Part shown: one piece after another, positions 1 through 8,560 of the stretch
Numbering within the stretch: the first letter of the stretch is position 1
Layout of the letters: each line of letters opens with the position of its first letter
Origin: CBDAPE01 sp965198325
Lineage (GTDB): Bacteria; Pseudomonadota; Alphaproteobacteria; UBA828; JAPUJA01
Assembly (NCBI GenBank): GCA_965198325.1
Contig: CBDAPE010000012.1
Span: 186,001 to 250,000 of the forward strand
Length of the DNA: 64,000 nucleotides
Direction: 5' to 3'
The notes under the pieces: model-generated
What the model was told of the DNA's origin: nothing
What the model saw: the letters and a program-made list of their open reading frames with translations, nothing else
Database searches by the model: none
Position numbers and translations under genes: made by a program

Positions 1-1
1 C

Positions 2-238
2 GAGCTTTACGCCGCGGGCCTCGCGAACCGGGAGGATTATTGCGCAACTTTGGAAGATGTGGGGTTCAGCGCGATCGCCTTCGAGGACATGAGCGACACT
101 TGGGTGACTCATGTCGCCCAACGGCTCGCACAGTATCGGGCCGCCCGGCAGCGCAACGTCGCGATTCACGGCGAGGCCGTGGTGGATGCGCTGGATCATT
201 TTTACGACATCGTGACCACGATGTTCGACGGCAGCTGA
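2..238 (+). CDS. C-terminal part of a SAM-dependent methyltransferase (cut by window edge)
   Basis: An open frame enters from the left window edge in frame 2 and stops at 236-238, giving 78 residues. The text reads like the end of a class I SAM-dependent methyltransferase: a segment around Y13-F22 (YCATLEDVGF) matches the usual 'L..aGF' strand-helix that follows the core sheet, followed by an acidic 'EDMSDTW' patch and a long C-terminal helix, as in sarcosine/dimethylglycine-type N-methyltransferases. The SAM-binding motif lies outside the window, so substrate cannot be judged. The next gene downstream is also a (broken) methyltransferase in the same direction. Family assignment is inference from the C-terminal pattern only. 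Confidence 0.5.
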   Translation, partial: ELYAAGLANREDYCATLEDVGFSAIAFEDMSDTWVTHVAQRLAQYRAARQRNVAIHGEAVVDALDHFYDIVTTMFDGS

Positions 239-274
239 CTGGGCGGCGTGCGCGTCGTCGCGCAAAAGGCCTGA

Positions 275-652
275 TTGACCGTTGCCGACCGGCCGCCCGC
301 CCCCTTAGACTTCGGTCCAACCGATAAACCCACATTTCCCGGATGCCTCCACTACTTGATGTGGTTTTCCACTGGTCTTTCTATAAGAATCGATCCGTTT
401 TCGCTGCGCCGGCTATCGCCCGGCGAACGGGTTGTCGAGACAGGCTCGGGAGCAGGCTTCGACAGATTTATCGCAAGGCAGCAGGTTGGTCCCGAGGGCC
501 GGGTCATAGGTATCGGCATGACCGAAGAGATGTTCGAGAAGTCGCGCAAGACAGCCGCCGAGATGGGACTCGACAATGTCGAGTTTCGCGAGGGGATTAT
601 CGAGGACATGCCGGTGGAAGACGGCTGGTCGCATCAACGCCAAGCCGCTTAA
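275..652 (+). pseudogene. Truncated ArsM-like arsenite/SAM methyltransferase
   Basis: The 125-residue frame carries a clear ArsM-type SAM-binding core: ETGSGAGFD (motif I, the usual DLGSGAGFD with D replaced by E), then QVGPEGRVIGIGMTEEM and GLDNVEFREGIIEDMPV. ArsM proteins are about 260-380 residues, and here the frame ends right after the 'PVEDG' position where the family continues with a segment around a conserved Cys. In the next frame the DNA at about 630-705 still encodes an 'LNINHDKSE' string resembling the family's 'NLSPDK', so a frameshift plus erosion has broken the gene. The N-terminal part is also short. No arsR or other ars gene is nearby. Intact it would methylate As(III); as it stands it is probably non-functional. 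Confidence 0.6.
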
Positions 653-782
653 CATCAACCACGATAAATCAGAGCCTCCGTTGTGACATTAGATTACCTG
701 GCCCAAATCATCTGATGACGGACATCCATCAACTTTCATCGCGTCCGAGAAATAGACGCACAGGCAATCGGAGAGGCCAAGT

Positions 783-1946
783 ATGACTCGACCAAATTAT
801 CAGGGCCGTGTGGAGAAATTGCAGCAGATTATGCGCGAGAACGATGTTTCCAAATCACTGCTAAGCGATACCGGTTCTATTTACTACTACACCGGATATC
901 ACGGCTTTCTCTATATGGAATTCGGGCGACCGACGGTCGTCGTTGTGCCGGAAACCGGAGAACCAACCATTATTACGCCGACGCTCGAATTGGAAATGGC
1001 CGAGAAGATGTCCAGGCTTCAAGACGTTGTTCCGTGGCTGGATAGTATTGGCGGCGAATGGCGGACACCCCTCGAAGAATCATTGGAGAAGGGGCCTGGC
1101 AGGAAAATAGGTATCGAGCACGATGCCATACCGCAGGTCGTGCGTGATTTCCTCTCCGACGAAGTCAGGGAGGCCCGTCTTGTCGATGTATCCGACTACA
1201 TTGATGATATGCGGTCCATCAAGGACGCATACGAAATCAACGTTGCCCGCGATGCTGGAATAGTCGCAATCGATATGGTCGCCGCGGCCCGTGATACGAT
1301 CAAGGTCGGCGTGCCGGAATACGAGGTCGCTTTGGCCATCGTGAATGTTGGCACCCGAAAAGCGGCTGAACTCTTTGCCAATTATGATGATGACCCGCTG
1401 ATGTCTCCGACAATTCGGTTCGATCAGATCATGTCTTCGGGGCCCCGGGTCTCCATGTGCCATCACAGGTCAACCGACAGGGTCTTGCAGCACGGTGATC
1501 CCATCTTCTTGTGTTTTTGTGGCAATGCGGAATTCCGTAAATTCAAGCTTGGATTTGATCGCATGTTTTTCATCGGCGATGTCACCGATGAGTATGCCCG
1601 GATGTACGATCTGGCCGTGGAAAGCCAACAGGCTGGATTGAGCATTTTGCGTCCAGGGTTGACCGCAGAAGAAGTTCATCAAGCCTATGCGGATGTAATC
1701 CGGGATGCTGGATTCGAGTTTCCTTTCCGGCATGGAAGGGCCACAGGTTATAACTGCCAGGAAAAACCTCAATTGATGTTTGACGACAAGACAATTCTCC
1801 AGCCGGAGATGATTTTCGCCCTTGACGGCGCGGTGACGTCTCATGGGGAAGCCCGCACCGAGGTTGGCGACGCAGTTCTTGTTACAGAAGAAGGTTGTGA
1901 GGTCCTGACCCCGTTCAGCAAACGGTTAGAGGATTGCATCCTCTAA
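783..1946 (+). CDS. M24-family (creatinase/aminopeptidase P fold) hydrolase with altered metal ligands
   Basis: The 387-residue protein has the two-domain layout of creatinase and Xaa-Pro peptidases: an N-terminal domain to about residue 140 and a pita-bread catalytic domain after it. The five dinuclear metal positions of M24 peptidases can be placed: the first Asp is Cys244 (FLCFCG instead of LDFG), the second is Asp259 (GFDRMF), the His is His317 (RHGRATG), the first Glu is Asp348 (ALDGA) and the last is Glu360 (RTEVGDA). Creatinase and some relatives act without metal and show such substitutions, so a C-N hydrolase on a small amidine or amino-acid derivative is more likely than a peptidase. 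It stands alone, 130 bp after the broken methyltransferase and 500 bp before a solute-binding protein. Substrate unknown. Confidence 0.8.
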   Translation: MTRPNYQGRVEKLQQIMRENDVSKSLLSDTGSIYYYTGYHGFLYMEFGRPTVVVVPETGEPTIITPTLELEMAEKMSRLQDVVPWLDSIGGEWRTPLEESLEKGPGRKIGIEHDAIPQVVRDFLSDEVREARLVDVSDYIDDMRSIKDAYEINVARDAGIVAIDMVAAARDTIKVGVPEYEVALAIVNVGTRKAAELFANYDDDPLMSPTIRFDQIMSSGPRVSMCHHRSTDRVLQHGDPIFLCFCGNAEFRKFKLGFDRMFFIGDVTDEYARMYDLAVESQQAGLSILRPGLTAEEVHQAYADVIRDAGFEFPFRHGRATGYNCQEKPQLMFDDKTILQPEMIFALDGAVTSHGEARTEVGDAVLVTEEGCEVLTPFSKRLEDCIL

Positions 1947-2450
1947 TGGAACTCTTCCAGATGATCGGTGGGTCGATGTCCAGGGTGCTTGCAGTCGGTT
2001 ATTGGTATCCAGTCGGTACTTTGCTGGGACGCCATATCAACCAAAGTGAAATAGAAGAATGAACATGAGTGTAAATGATATCGAGTGCGTGTATGGCGAC
2101 ATCGCCAACTCCAACCCGGTACCCGATGAAGCGGCGGAAAATATCGATCTGTGGACGGCTTGAATCGCTGGCGGCGCTCCTGGCGATCCCGGCCCTGGGT
2201 GAAATGCCGAGCGGGGCGGCGTGAGCAATCGGGATATGTGACAAGACACCCCCCCCCTTTTTAGGCTACCCTGATCAATACCTAAGTTGTTCAGTCGCCC
2301 AGTTATGGGAGACAATTCATCGAGGCCGCTGCGGTCCTTAACGCGATGAGTTTCGTGGACAATGAATTCATCGTCACGGACATTTGCGGCCCTGCTCAGG
2401 ATCGGGGGAACCGCTTCGCGCACTGAGACAAAAGTGGGGAGGTAAGGGAA
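1947..2450. other. Gene-poor interval between M24 hydrolase and solute-binding protein
   Basis: No convincing gene lies in these 504 bases. A 34-codon frame with an ATG runs 2059-2163 (starting MNMSVNDIEC) and the following bases in another frame spell an Ala/Leu-rich coding-like string (LAALLAIPALGEMPSG), which together look like the eroded remains of a gene rather than a functional one. A run of nine C followed by five T at 2249-2262 is a homopolymer that could be error-prone. The last 50 bases presumably hold the ribosome-binding region of the solute-binding protein (GGGGAGGTAAGGGAA just before 2451). Confidence 0.4.
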
Positions 2451-3629
2451 ATGCGCAAAAAAGGTAAAGGAAGTGGCAGTGGCCTTGGGACGACGGATAC
2501 GGGCCTCGTCCGGATGCGGATCGGCTTGCCCGTGACACGCCGAGATTTCGGCAAAGGAGCCCTCGGCGCCGCCGCAGCCGCGGGTATGGGGCTTCATGCC
2601 GGAAGAGCCCGGGCGGCCACGGGCATCAACTACATGGGATGGAACGGATACGACCTCGTTCCGAACACCGGCGGCTTCCTTGACGCCAACGACATGTACC
2701 TCGATACGACCTACATCGGATCGCCCGAGGAGATCTTCGCTTCAGCAACATCAGGTGGCGCGGGGTACATGGACCTCGTGACGCCGCAGGCGAACCAGAT
2801 CCACCTCTTCGCGAAAACCGGCATCGCGGAGCCCATCGATATCGAGAAGATACCGAATTACGAGGGCCTCTTCCCCGAGTTCAAGAATCTCGATCTGTGC
2901 ATGGTGGACGGCGTGCATTACGCGGTGCCGTTCTCTTGGGGCTCGCTGTTGCTCATGTGGAACGCCGAGGCCATCACCGACGATTTCGATTCCTGGTGGG
3001 TACTGTTCGAGCCCGAGTACAAGGGAAAGATCGTCGTGGTGAACGATATGTGGGCCCTGATGGTTCCGTTCCTCAATCTTGTCACGGAGCGCAAGACGCC
3101 AACGCGCGTCACCAAGGATGAGTTGGACGAGGCCGTCGAGCTCTTGATCAAGTTCAAGCATCAGGTCCTCACCTTCGCGGACTACGGCGAGGTGGCGCGT
3201 ATACTCGGCGCGAACGAGGCGATCCTAGCGGTTGCCTCCGAAGCGATCGCCCTCTGGGCGGGACCCGATGCGCCCCCATTCAAGTGGAACATGCCCAAGG
3301 AAGGAGGGCTTAGCTTCGTCGACGTCTGGGCGATGATCAAGGATTGCCCCCACAGGGAGCTCAACCACCAGATCCTGAACCACATCCTCTCGCCCGAGGC
3401 TCAGGCCTTCCAGCAGATGGAGGCCACGCAGCAGGGTGTGGTGGTCGGCGACGCGGTGCCGCTGCTCTCGGCGGAGCAGGCCGTCTTCTACCCCTATGAC
3501 GATATCCCGGCCTACTTCGAGCGCGCCGGGGGCGTAACGGGAATGTGGCCTCTCGAGCCGATGGGCGATTACGTGACCTACGACGAGGTCGTGATGGGCT
3601 GGGAGCGAGTTCTCGCGGCGTCCTACTAG
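2451..3629 (+). CDS. Extracellular solute-binding protein, spermidine/putrescine (PotD) type, Tat-exported
   Basis: The 392-residue product is a periplasmic binding protein of the ABC-type polyamine/thiamine group: after the signal it has the GSPEEIF, YAVPFSWGS, LLMWNAEAI and 'EPEYKGKIVV' segments typical of PotD-like proteins and ends in the usual lobe-closing helix. The signal is of Tat type, with TRRDFGKG followed by an Ala-rich hydrophobic stretch and an ARA-ATG cleavage region. The N-region before the twin Arg is long, so Met22 (position 2514) is an alternative start, though the strong GGAGG favours 2451. No permease or ATPase gene follows, which is odd for this class; the DNA after it is eroded. 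Ligand unknown; polyamine-like cation is a guess from family. Confidence 0.82.
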   Translation: MRKKGKGSGSGLGTTDTGLVRMRIGLPVTRRDFGKGALGAAAAAGMGLHAGRARAATGINYMGWNGYDLVPNTGGFLDANDMYLDTTYIGSPEEIFASATSGGAGYMDLVTPQANQIHLFAKTGIAEPIDIEKIPNYEGLFPEFKNLDLCMVDGVHYAVPFSWGSLLLMWNAEAITDDFDSWWVLFEPEYKGKIVVVNDMWALMVPFLNLVTERKTPTRVTKDELDEAVELLIKFKHQVLTFADYGEVARILGANEAILAVASEAIALWAGPDAPPFKWNMPKEGGLSFVDVWAMIKDCPHRELNHQILNHILSPEAQAFQQMEATQQGVVVGDAVPLLSAEQAVFYPYDDIPAYFERAGGVTGMWPLEPMGDYVTYDEVVMGWERVLAASY

Positions 3630-4273
3630 CGAGCGGCGGTGGCCCCGAGGGACCGCCTCGGGGCCCATCAGGCGTGAGCGGCGGGATCGTCGGCCGTACG
3701 TCCACATGAAGGGGCCGGTGGTCACCGCCGGTCGCGCGTGACACGGAGCGCGATGAGGCTCACCCCGATGGTGAGCGTCATCGGGATGATTGCCGTTTAG
3801 AGCTTAGTCTCGCTGCCACTCAAGGCGTGGCCTGTTTCAAGTTGGCGACATTAAGATCGTCATTATCAGCAGGACGGTGTCGAGCATTTGATCACCGCCT
3901 TGGTACAGACCGTCGCCCACGACGCGCGCATGCCATGGGCTAGTTTCGTAACCCTCCGTCGGGCGTGGTAGGCGCTCAATGCAGCTGTCCTTCCTAAAAT
4001 TCAGATCCGAACATAAGGATGATGCAGTCCAGCGAGATCGGGGATCGGTGTAATCCTGCCGCGGTCATAAATAGGCCGTCTCAGCGGCGCATCTTTGTTT
4101 AATCCGAGTCAAAAATATGTTGAGCTGCGTCTGGATCCTCCGTCCGTGCAAACACTTCGTTTCGCACAAGATCAGCAACGGTAACAAGCTCAGCCCGGGC
4201 GTTTAGCCGTTCAAATATCTTTGGTGCTACGATGGGGTCATTCAGGATAAAGGGATAAGAACGGGAGGTCAGA
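3630..4273. other. Gene-poor, eroded interval with minus-strand protein fragments
   Basis: These 644 bases contain no intact gene. On the minus strand near 3722-3795 a short frame reads like a membrane-protein end (IIPMTLTIGVSLIAL then RVTRDRR and stop), compatible with the last helix of an ABC permease. Also on the minus strand, 4099-4260 encodes a coding-like string (LNDPIVAPKIFERLN, then LVTVADLV) that resembles the N-terminus of a D-2-hydroxyacid dehydrogenase but ends at a stop and has no acceptable continuation. Both look like relics. The promoter of the downstream dehydrogenase must lie at the right end, where GGGAGGTCAGAGTG gives its ribosome-binding site. Confidence 0.4.
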
Positions 4274-5155
4274 GTGGCTGACAATACGGGACGCATAACC
4301 ATCATGGGGCTGGGTCTCATGGGCTCTGCGTTCGCCCGCTGTTACATCCGGCACGGGCATGACGTGACGGTCTGGAACCGGGACCCCGAGAAGCGCAAGC
4401 CCTTCGTGGGCCAGGCGAAAATCGCCGAAACCCCGGCGCAGGCAGCCGCAGCCAGCGACATCAGCATCGTCTGCGTTTCCGACTATGTGGCGAGCGATTC
4501 CTTCCTGCGTACCGACGAGATGGCCGCGGCCGCGAAAAACACGACGCTGTGTCAGTTCACCAGCGGCTCGGCGCCGGACGCCCGGGCGGGCCAGGCTTGG
4601 GCACAGGCGCGCGGTCTCGCCTATCTCGATGCCTGCGTGCTCGGTTACCCGGCTGAGGTCGACGACGACAACGGGTGGTTCTTCTATTCGGGACCCCGGA
4701 CACTTTACGAGAAGCACGCGTCCGTGCTCGAAACCATGAGCGACAACGTGACCTTCGTGGGCGAATCGATCGGTTCGGCCTGCGCGCTGGATTCGGCGCT
4801 CCTCGAAGCCTATTACATGGCCATGATCGGGGTCTATCACGCCGCCTCGATCTGCGAGTCCGAGGGCATGGATCTCAAATATTTTTTCGATGCCTTCGGT
4901 GATCTTTCGCCGCTGATCGGAATATCATCGGAGTTGGCCCGCAGACAGGTTGACGCCGGGGATTACGCCGGAACAGACGCGACTCTCGACGTCCATGTCG
5001 CCGCCCAGGAACATATCGTCACGGTCTGCGAAGCCAACGGCATCGACACGTCCGTGCCTCACTTCGTGATCGATCGCTTCAAGAAGGCAGTCGCCAGGGG
5101 TTACGGACAGCAGGAACTGGCGGCGGCCTACGAGACCTTCAGGAAAGAACCCTAG
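4274..5155 (+). CDS. NAD(P)-dependent dehydrogenase, 3-hydroxyisobutyrate dehydrogenase / imine reductase-like
   Basis: The 293-residue protein opens with a Rossmann nucleotide-binding motif, GLGLMGSAFA at about residues 13-22, and an arginine-containing second strand end (VWNRDPEKR), which favours NADPH. The first 160 residues are the NAD-binding domain of the 6-phosphogluconate/beta-hydroxyacid dehydrogenase superfamily; the C-terminal all-helical part (LDSALLEAYYMAMIGVYHAA) resembles the imine reductase/reductive aminase branch more than classical hydroxyacid dehydrogenases, and the length matches imine reductases. GTG start, preceded by GGGAGG. It stands alone, with its end overlapping by 4 bases the minus-strand ppk2 remnant. 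Likely reduces a cyclic imine or a beta-hydroxyacid; the substrate cannot be told. Confidence 0.78.
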   Translation: MADNTGRITIMGLGLMGSAFARCYIRHGHDVTVWNRDPEKRKPFVGQAKIAETPAQAAAASDISIVCVSDYVASDSFLRTDEMAAAAKNTTLCQFTSGSAPDARAGQAWAQARGLAYLDACVLGYPAEVDDDNGWFFYSGPRTLYEKHASVLETMSDNVTFVGESIGSACALDSALLEAYYMAMIGVYHAASICESEGMDLKYFFDAFGDLSPLIGISSELARRQVDAGDYAGTDATLDVHVAAQEHIVTVCEANGIDTSVPHFVIDRFKKAVARGYGQQELAAAYETFRKEP

Positions 5156-5653
5156 GGCAGGCGCGGTCGCGTATCGAGTCCCAGCTCGAGACGGGCGGCG
5201 CGCGCGACCTCGGGGTCGAGCGGCGGGGGCGCGAGGTCGAGCCCGTCGTTGAGCCCTTCAACAATTAGTCGGAACGCCTCGATACGCCCGTACTTCTTGT
5301 CGTTCGCGGGCACGACGTGCCAGGGAGCCCGGCCTGTCGTGGTGCGGGCGATCATGTCATCCACCGCGTCCTCGTACGCGGCCCAATTCTTGCGGTTGCG
5401 GATATCCTCGAACGTGAGCTTCCAACGTTTCAAGGGGTCGTTCACGCGGGCCTCGAAGCGGCGGAGTTGTTCGTCGGACGTGATATGGAGGAAGATCTTG
5501 ACGATCTTCACATCGTCGGCCGCAAGCATCGCCTCGAAATCGTTGATCTCCTTGTAGGCCCGGCGCCACTGATGCTTCGAGCACAGATTCTCGACCCGCT
5601 CGACAAGCACCCGGCCGTACTAGGATCGGTCGAACACGGCGATCGTGCCCGGG
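5152..5653 (-). pseudogene. ppk2: Polyphosphate kinase 2, 3' half of a split gene
   Basis: This minus-strand stretch encodes the second half of a PPK2-family phosphotransferase: GTIAVFDRS, then YGRVLVERVENL, an EINDFE segment, KIFLHITSDEQLRRF, PLKRWKLTFEDIRNR and APWHVVPANDKKYGR, all hallmarks of the family. The family motif FDRSWYGRVLVERVE is broken because the Trp codon has become TAG (5620-5622 on the plus strand reads cta). The 5' half continues at 8221-8548 on the other side of an inserted IS21-family element; fusing the two flanks restores RFMTRLPPPGTIAVFDRS in frame. With an insertion, a stop and a frameshift the gene is dead. PPK2 enzymes interconvert polyphosphate and nucleoside di/triphosphates. 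Confidence 0.9.
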
Positions 5654-5769
5654 TGAGAACGGCGGCGCAATAATCCCCACTGAAGCGGCCGGTTGATCCG
5701 GCTGTGGCGGACCAAAAGGGGACCGTCTATAGCCTTCGGTCAGAGTTACTCTGACTGGAAGGCGGGGGG

Positions 5770-7269
5770 ATGTATCGGGTGGATTTGTACGCACGGGTTC
5801 GGCGGGCGTGCCGTGTCGATAGGATGAGCGTCCACGAGGCGTCGCGGGTGTTTGGTGTGGACCGCAAGACGGTCCGTAAGATGCTGTCGTTCTCGGTGCC
5901 GCCAGGATATCGCCGAAGCACGCCGCCCCGGCGACCGAAGCTGGATCCGTTCACGGGGATCATCGATCGGATCCTGGAGGATGATCGGACCAGTCACCGC
6001 AAACAACGGCACACTGCAAAGCGCATCTTCGACCGTCTCCGGGACGAGTACGGCTTTACGGGCGGGTACACCATCGTGAAGGACTCCGTTCGCGAGCGGC
6101 GGCTTCGGTCACGTGAGGTGTTTGTGCCGCTCGTCCATTCCCCCGGTCACGCCCAGGCGGACTTCGGTGAGGCGATGGCGGTGATCGGCGGCGTGTCGCG
6201 CAAGGTCCACTTCCTTGCCTTCGACCTTCCCCACAGCGATGGTTGTTTTGTGAAAGCCTATCCGGCGGAGACGACCGAGGCCTTTTGCGATGGTCACAAT
6301 GCGGCATTCGCCTTCTTCGGCGGCGTTCCCACATCCATCCTGTACGACAACACCAAGCTGGCTGTTGCCCGGGTCCTGGGAGATGGCAAGCGGCCGCGAA
6401 CGCGCGTCTTCACGGAGTTGCAATCCCACTATCTGTTCGAGGACAGGTTCGGCCGACCGGGCAAGGGGAATGACAAGGGCAAAGTCGAGGGACTGGTTGG
6501 CTTCATCCGGCGGGACTTCCTGGTCCCGATCCCGCGGGCCGAGAGCTTCGAGGCTCTCAACGGTGCTCTCGCCGAACGGTGTTGCCGGCGCCGGGCCGCA
6601 CGGCTGCGGGGTCACAAGGAAACCATCAGCGAGCGCCTCGAACGGGACCGTCAAGTGCTCTTGCCATTGCCGCCTGCTCCCTATGATGCCTGCGACAAGC
6701 GTCCCGGAAGGGCGAGCTCACTGTCGCTGGTGCGTTACCGCGGCCACGACTACTCGGTGCCCGTAGCATACGGGCACCGCGAGGTGCTGATCCGCGGCTA
6801 TGTCGACGAGGTGATGATCTCTTGCGGCGCCGAAGTGATCGCCCGGCACCGCCGGTCCTATGACAGCGCGGACCTGATCTTCGACCCGCTGCATTACCTG
6901 CCCTTGACCGAGCAGAAGATCGGCGCCCTCGACCAGGCCGCGCCGTTGGCGGGCTGGGACCTGCCCGATAGCTTCATCACCCTGCGACGCCTCCTCGAAG
7001 CTCGCATGGGCAAGGCAGGCAAGCGCGAGTACGTCCAGGTGCTCCGTCTGCTGGAGAGCTTCCGGCTCGAGGAGCTGACGGCAGCGGTCGACGATGCGCT
7101 CAGGCTCGGCGCCATCGGCTTCGATGCCGTCAAGCACCTGGTGCTGTGCCGCATCGAGCGGCGGCCGCCCCGGCTCAACCTCGAGGTCTATCCGTACCTG
7201 CCGCGCGCCCGGGTCGCGACCACGTCTGCCAAGTCGTACATGAGCCTGCTGCCGGGGCTCCGTGCATGA
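5770..7269 (+). CDS. istA: IS21-family transposase IstA
   Basis: The 499-residue protein is the DDE transposase of the IS21 family. An N-terminal helix-turn-helix (EASRVFGVDRKTVRKML, about residues 22-38) binds the ends; the catalytic core shows the DDE residues in AQADFGEAM (first Asp), LYDNTKLAV (second Asp) and KGKVEGLVGF (Glu); the C-terminal beta-barrel-like domain includes RYRGHDYSVP. The stop codon overlaps the istB ATG as ATGA, as usual in the family, implying translational coupling. It is full length and apparently intact. Compared with the copy at 54179-55678 it has many substitutions, especially in the first 80 residues (YRRSTPPRRPKLDP versus FRRGKPPRRPKRGP). Confidence 0.93.
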   Translation: MYRVDLYARVRRACRVDRMSVHEASRVFGVDRKTVRKMLSFSVPPGYRRSTPPRRPKLDPFTGIIDRILEDDRTSHRKQRHTAKRIFDRLRDEYGFTGGYTIVKDSVRERRLRSREVFVPLVHSPGHAQADFGEAMAVIGGVSRKVHFLAFDLPHSDGCFVKAYPAETTEAFCDGHNAAFAFFGGVPTSILYDNTKLAVARVLGDGKRPRTRVFTELQSHYLFEDRFGRPGKGNDKGKVEGLVGFIRRDFLVPIPRAESFEALNGALAERCCRRRAARLRGHKETISERLERDRQVLLPLPPAPYDACDKRPGRASSLSLVRYRGHDYSVPVAYGHREVLIRGYVDEVMISCGAEVIARHRRSYDSADLIFDPLHYLPLTEQKIGALDQAAPLAGWDLPDSFITLRRLLEARMGKAGKREYVQVLRLLESFRLEELTAAVDDALRLGAIGFDAVKHLVLCRIERRPPRLNLEVYPYLPRARVATTSAKSYMSLLPGLRA

Positions 7270-8029
7270 CCGACGCACCACAGCTGCTGCTCGCCCACCA
7301 CCTCAAGACGCTCAAGCTTCCGACCTTCCTGCGAGAGTACGACAAGATCGCCCGGCAGTGCGCCTCTGAAGGCGTCGACCACGTTCGCTATCTCTTGCGT
7401 CTGGCCGAGCTTGAGCTGATCGACCGCGAGCGCCGCATGGTCGAGCGGCGCATCAAGGCGGCGCGCTTCCCCGTGATCAAGAGCCTCGATGCCTTCGACT
7501 TCAAGGTCATCCCTTCGCTCAACAAGGCGCTGGTCCTGGAGCTCGCCCGCTGCGCGTACATCGAGCGCCGCGAGAACCTCATCGCGCTCGGCAACAGCGG
7601 CACCGGCAAGACCCACATCGCCCTCGGTCTCGGTCTGGCGGCCTGCCAGAAGGGCCTCTCGGTCGGCTTCATCACCGCCGCGCGCTGGTCCACGAGCTCA
7701 TCGAGGCCCGCGATGACAAGCAACTGCTGAGGTTCCAGAAGAAGCTCGCCACCTACAAGCTTCTGATCGTCGACGAACTCGGCTTCGTGCCGCTGTCCAA
7801 GACCGGTGCCGAGCTCCTGTTCGAGGTGTTCAGCCAGCGCTACGAGCGCGGCTCGACCCTGGTCACCACCAATCTGCCGTTCGACGAATGGACCGAGGTG
7901 TTCGGCTCCGAGCGGCTTACCGGCGCTCTCCTCGACCGCCTCACCCACCACGTCAACATCCTCGAGATGAATGGCGAGAGCTACAGGCTCAACCAGAGCC
8001 GCAGGCGTCAAACCCCGACGGCGAACTGA
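7266..8029 (+). pseudogene. istB: IS21-family helper ATPase IstB with a 2-base frameshift
   Basis: The frame starts at the ATG overlapping the istA stop and encodes the AAA+ ATPase that assists IstA. The N-terminal domain and the Walker A motif (GNSGTGKTHIA) are intact, but around 7679-7683 the DNA reads GCCGCGCGCTGG where the other copy has GCCGCGCTGG. The extra CG shifts the frame, so the product ends early at 7730, after Walker A but before the Walker B segment (LLIVDELGF), which is kept in a second frame through the stop at 8027-8029. The 3' two-thirds of the gene is almost identical in sequence to the intact istB at 55675-56436. ATP hydrolysis would be lost, so this copy depends on a trans helper. 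Confidence 0.9.
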
Positions 8030-8220
8030 ACCGACCACCCAGCCCTCGCTTGACCCCGTGGGCCCACAGGTCCCTCCCGCGCGCGCCGCCGCGTCGGCCT
8101 GTTGAGGGCACGCCGCGTCGCACGCGGGGCCCGCCCATGGACTACGGGGACAAGCCCGCAGCCGCCAAGCGGTCCCTTCTTACACCGCCACGGTGGTCCC
8201 TTTTTGCTCCGCCATTGACA

Positions 8221-8548
8221 GCTGGGGGCGGCAACCGGGTCATGAAGCGGGTGAGATAATGGTGTTTCTTCTCGTCGGGGCTCGGTGCCGCGATCGGCCA
8301 GACCTTGCAGCCCCGAGGATCAAGCACCGCGGACATGCGACGGATCACGCCGCCTTTGCCAGCGGCATCCCAGCCCTCGAAGACGACGACGCCCCGGTGG
8401 CCCGCGGAGAGATAGCCAAGCGCGGTGCGGCGCAGATCGTTCTGGAGTCCGGTGAGTTTCTTTTCGTAGCGTGCCCGGCGAGCCGCGGACTCGTGTCGAG
8501 CTCGGCGAGCCGAGGAAATCGGGAGCCAGATTCTTTTTGAGCCGCCAC
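8221..8548 (-). pseudogene. ppk2: Polyphosphate kinase 2, 5' half of a split gene
   Basis: Minus-strand coding text for the N-terminal half of PPK2: RYEKKLTGLQNDL, then the Walker A region VVVFEGWDAAGKGG and RRMSAVLDPRGCKVW, IAAPSPDEKKHHYL and RFMTRLPP, after which the IS21 copy interrupts. Translation most likely began at the GTG at 8548, which follows AGGAAGG; this gives a typical PPK2 start (RFPRLAELDTSPRLA) but in a different frame from the RYEKKL part, so a further frameshift lies near 8475-8482. An ATG-started frame from 8609 covers the same core without the shift but overlaps maoC and lacks the family N-terminus. Together with the stop in the other half this gene has three independent lesions. 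Confidence 0.85.
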
Positions 8549-8560
8549 TCCGGTACCTTC

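Larger units (their letters stand above)
5654..8220 (+). mobile_element. IS21-family insertion sequence, copy 1, inside ppk2
   Basis: The element carries istA and istB in the IS21 order with overlapping stop/start. The left end starts TGAGAACGGCGGCGCAATAA and the right end, read inward, starts TGTCAATGGCGGAGCAAAAA, an imperfect terminal inverted repeat beginning with TG; subterminal repeats of a GGGACC-containing motif (8171-8200) are also typical of IS21 ends. The length, 2567 bp, is normal for the family. Insertion interrupts ppk2. The flanks overlap by a run of G (GGG left, GGGGG right) with three unexplained bases GCT at the right junction, so the target duplication cannot be fixed exactly. 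istB carries a frameshift, so this copy is probably not self-mobile. A second, 3'-truncated copy lies at 54062-56448. Confidence 0.92.

Noticed and set aside
5249..5673. Plus-strand frames within the ppk2 remnant
   Set aside because: They are antisense shadows of the well-recognised PPK2 text on the minus strand.
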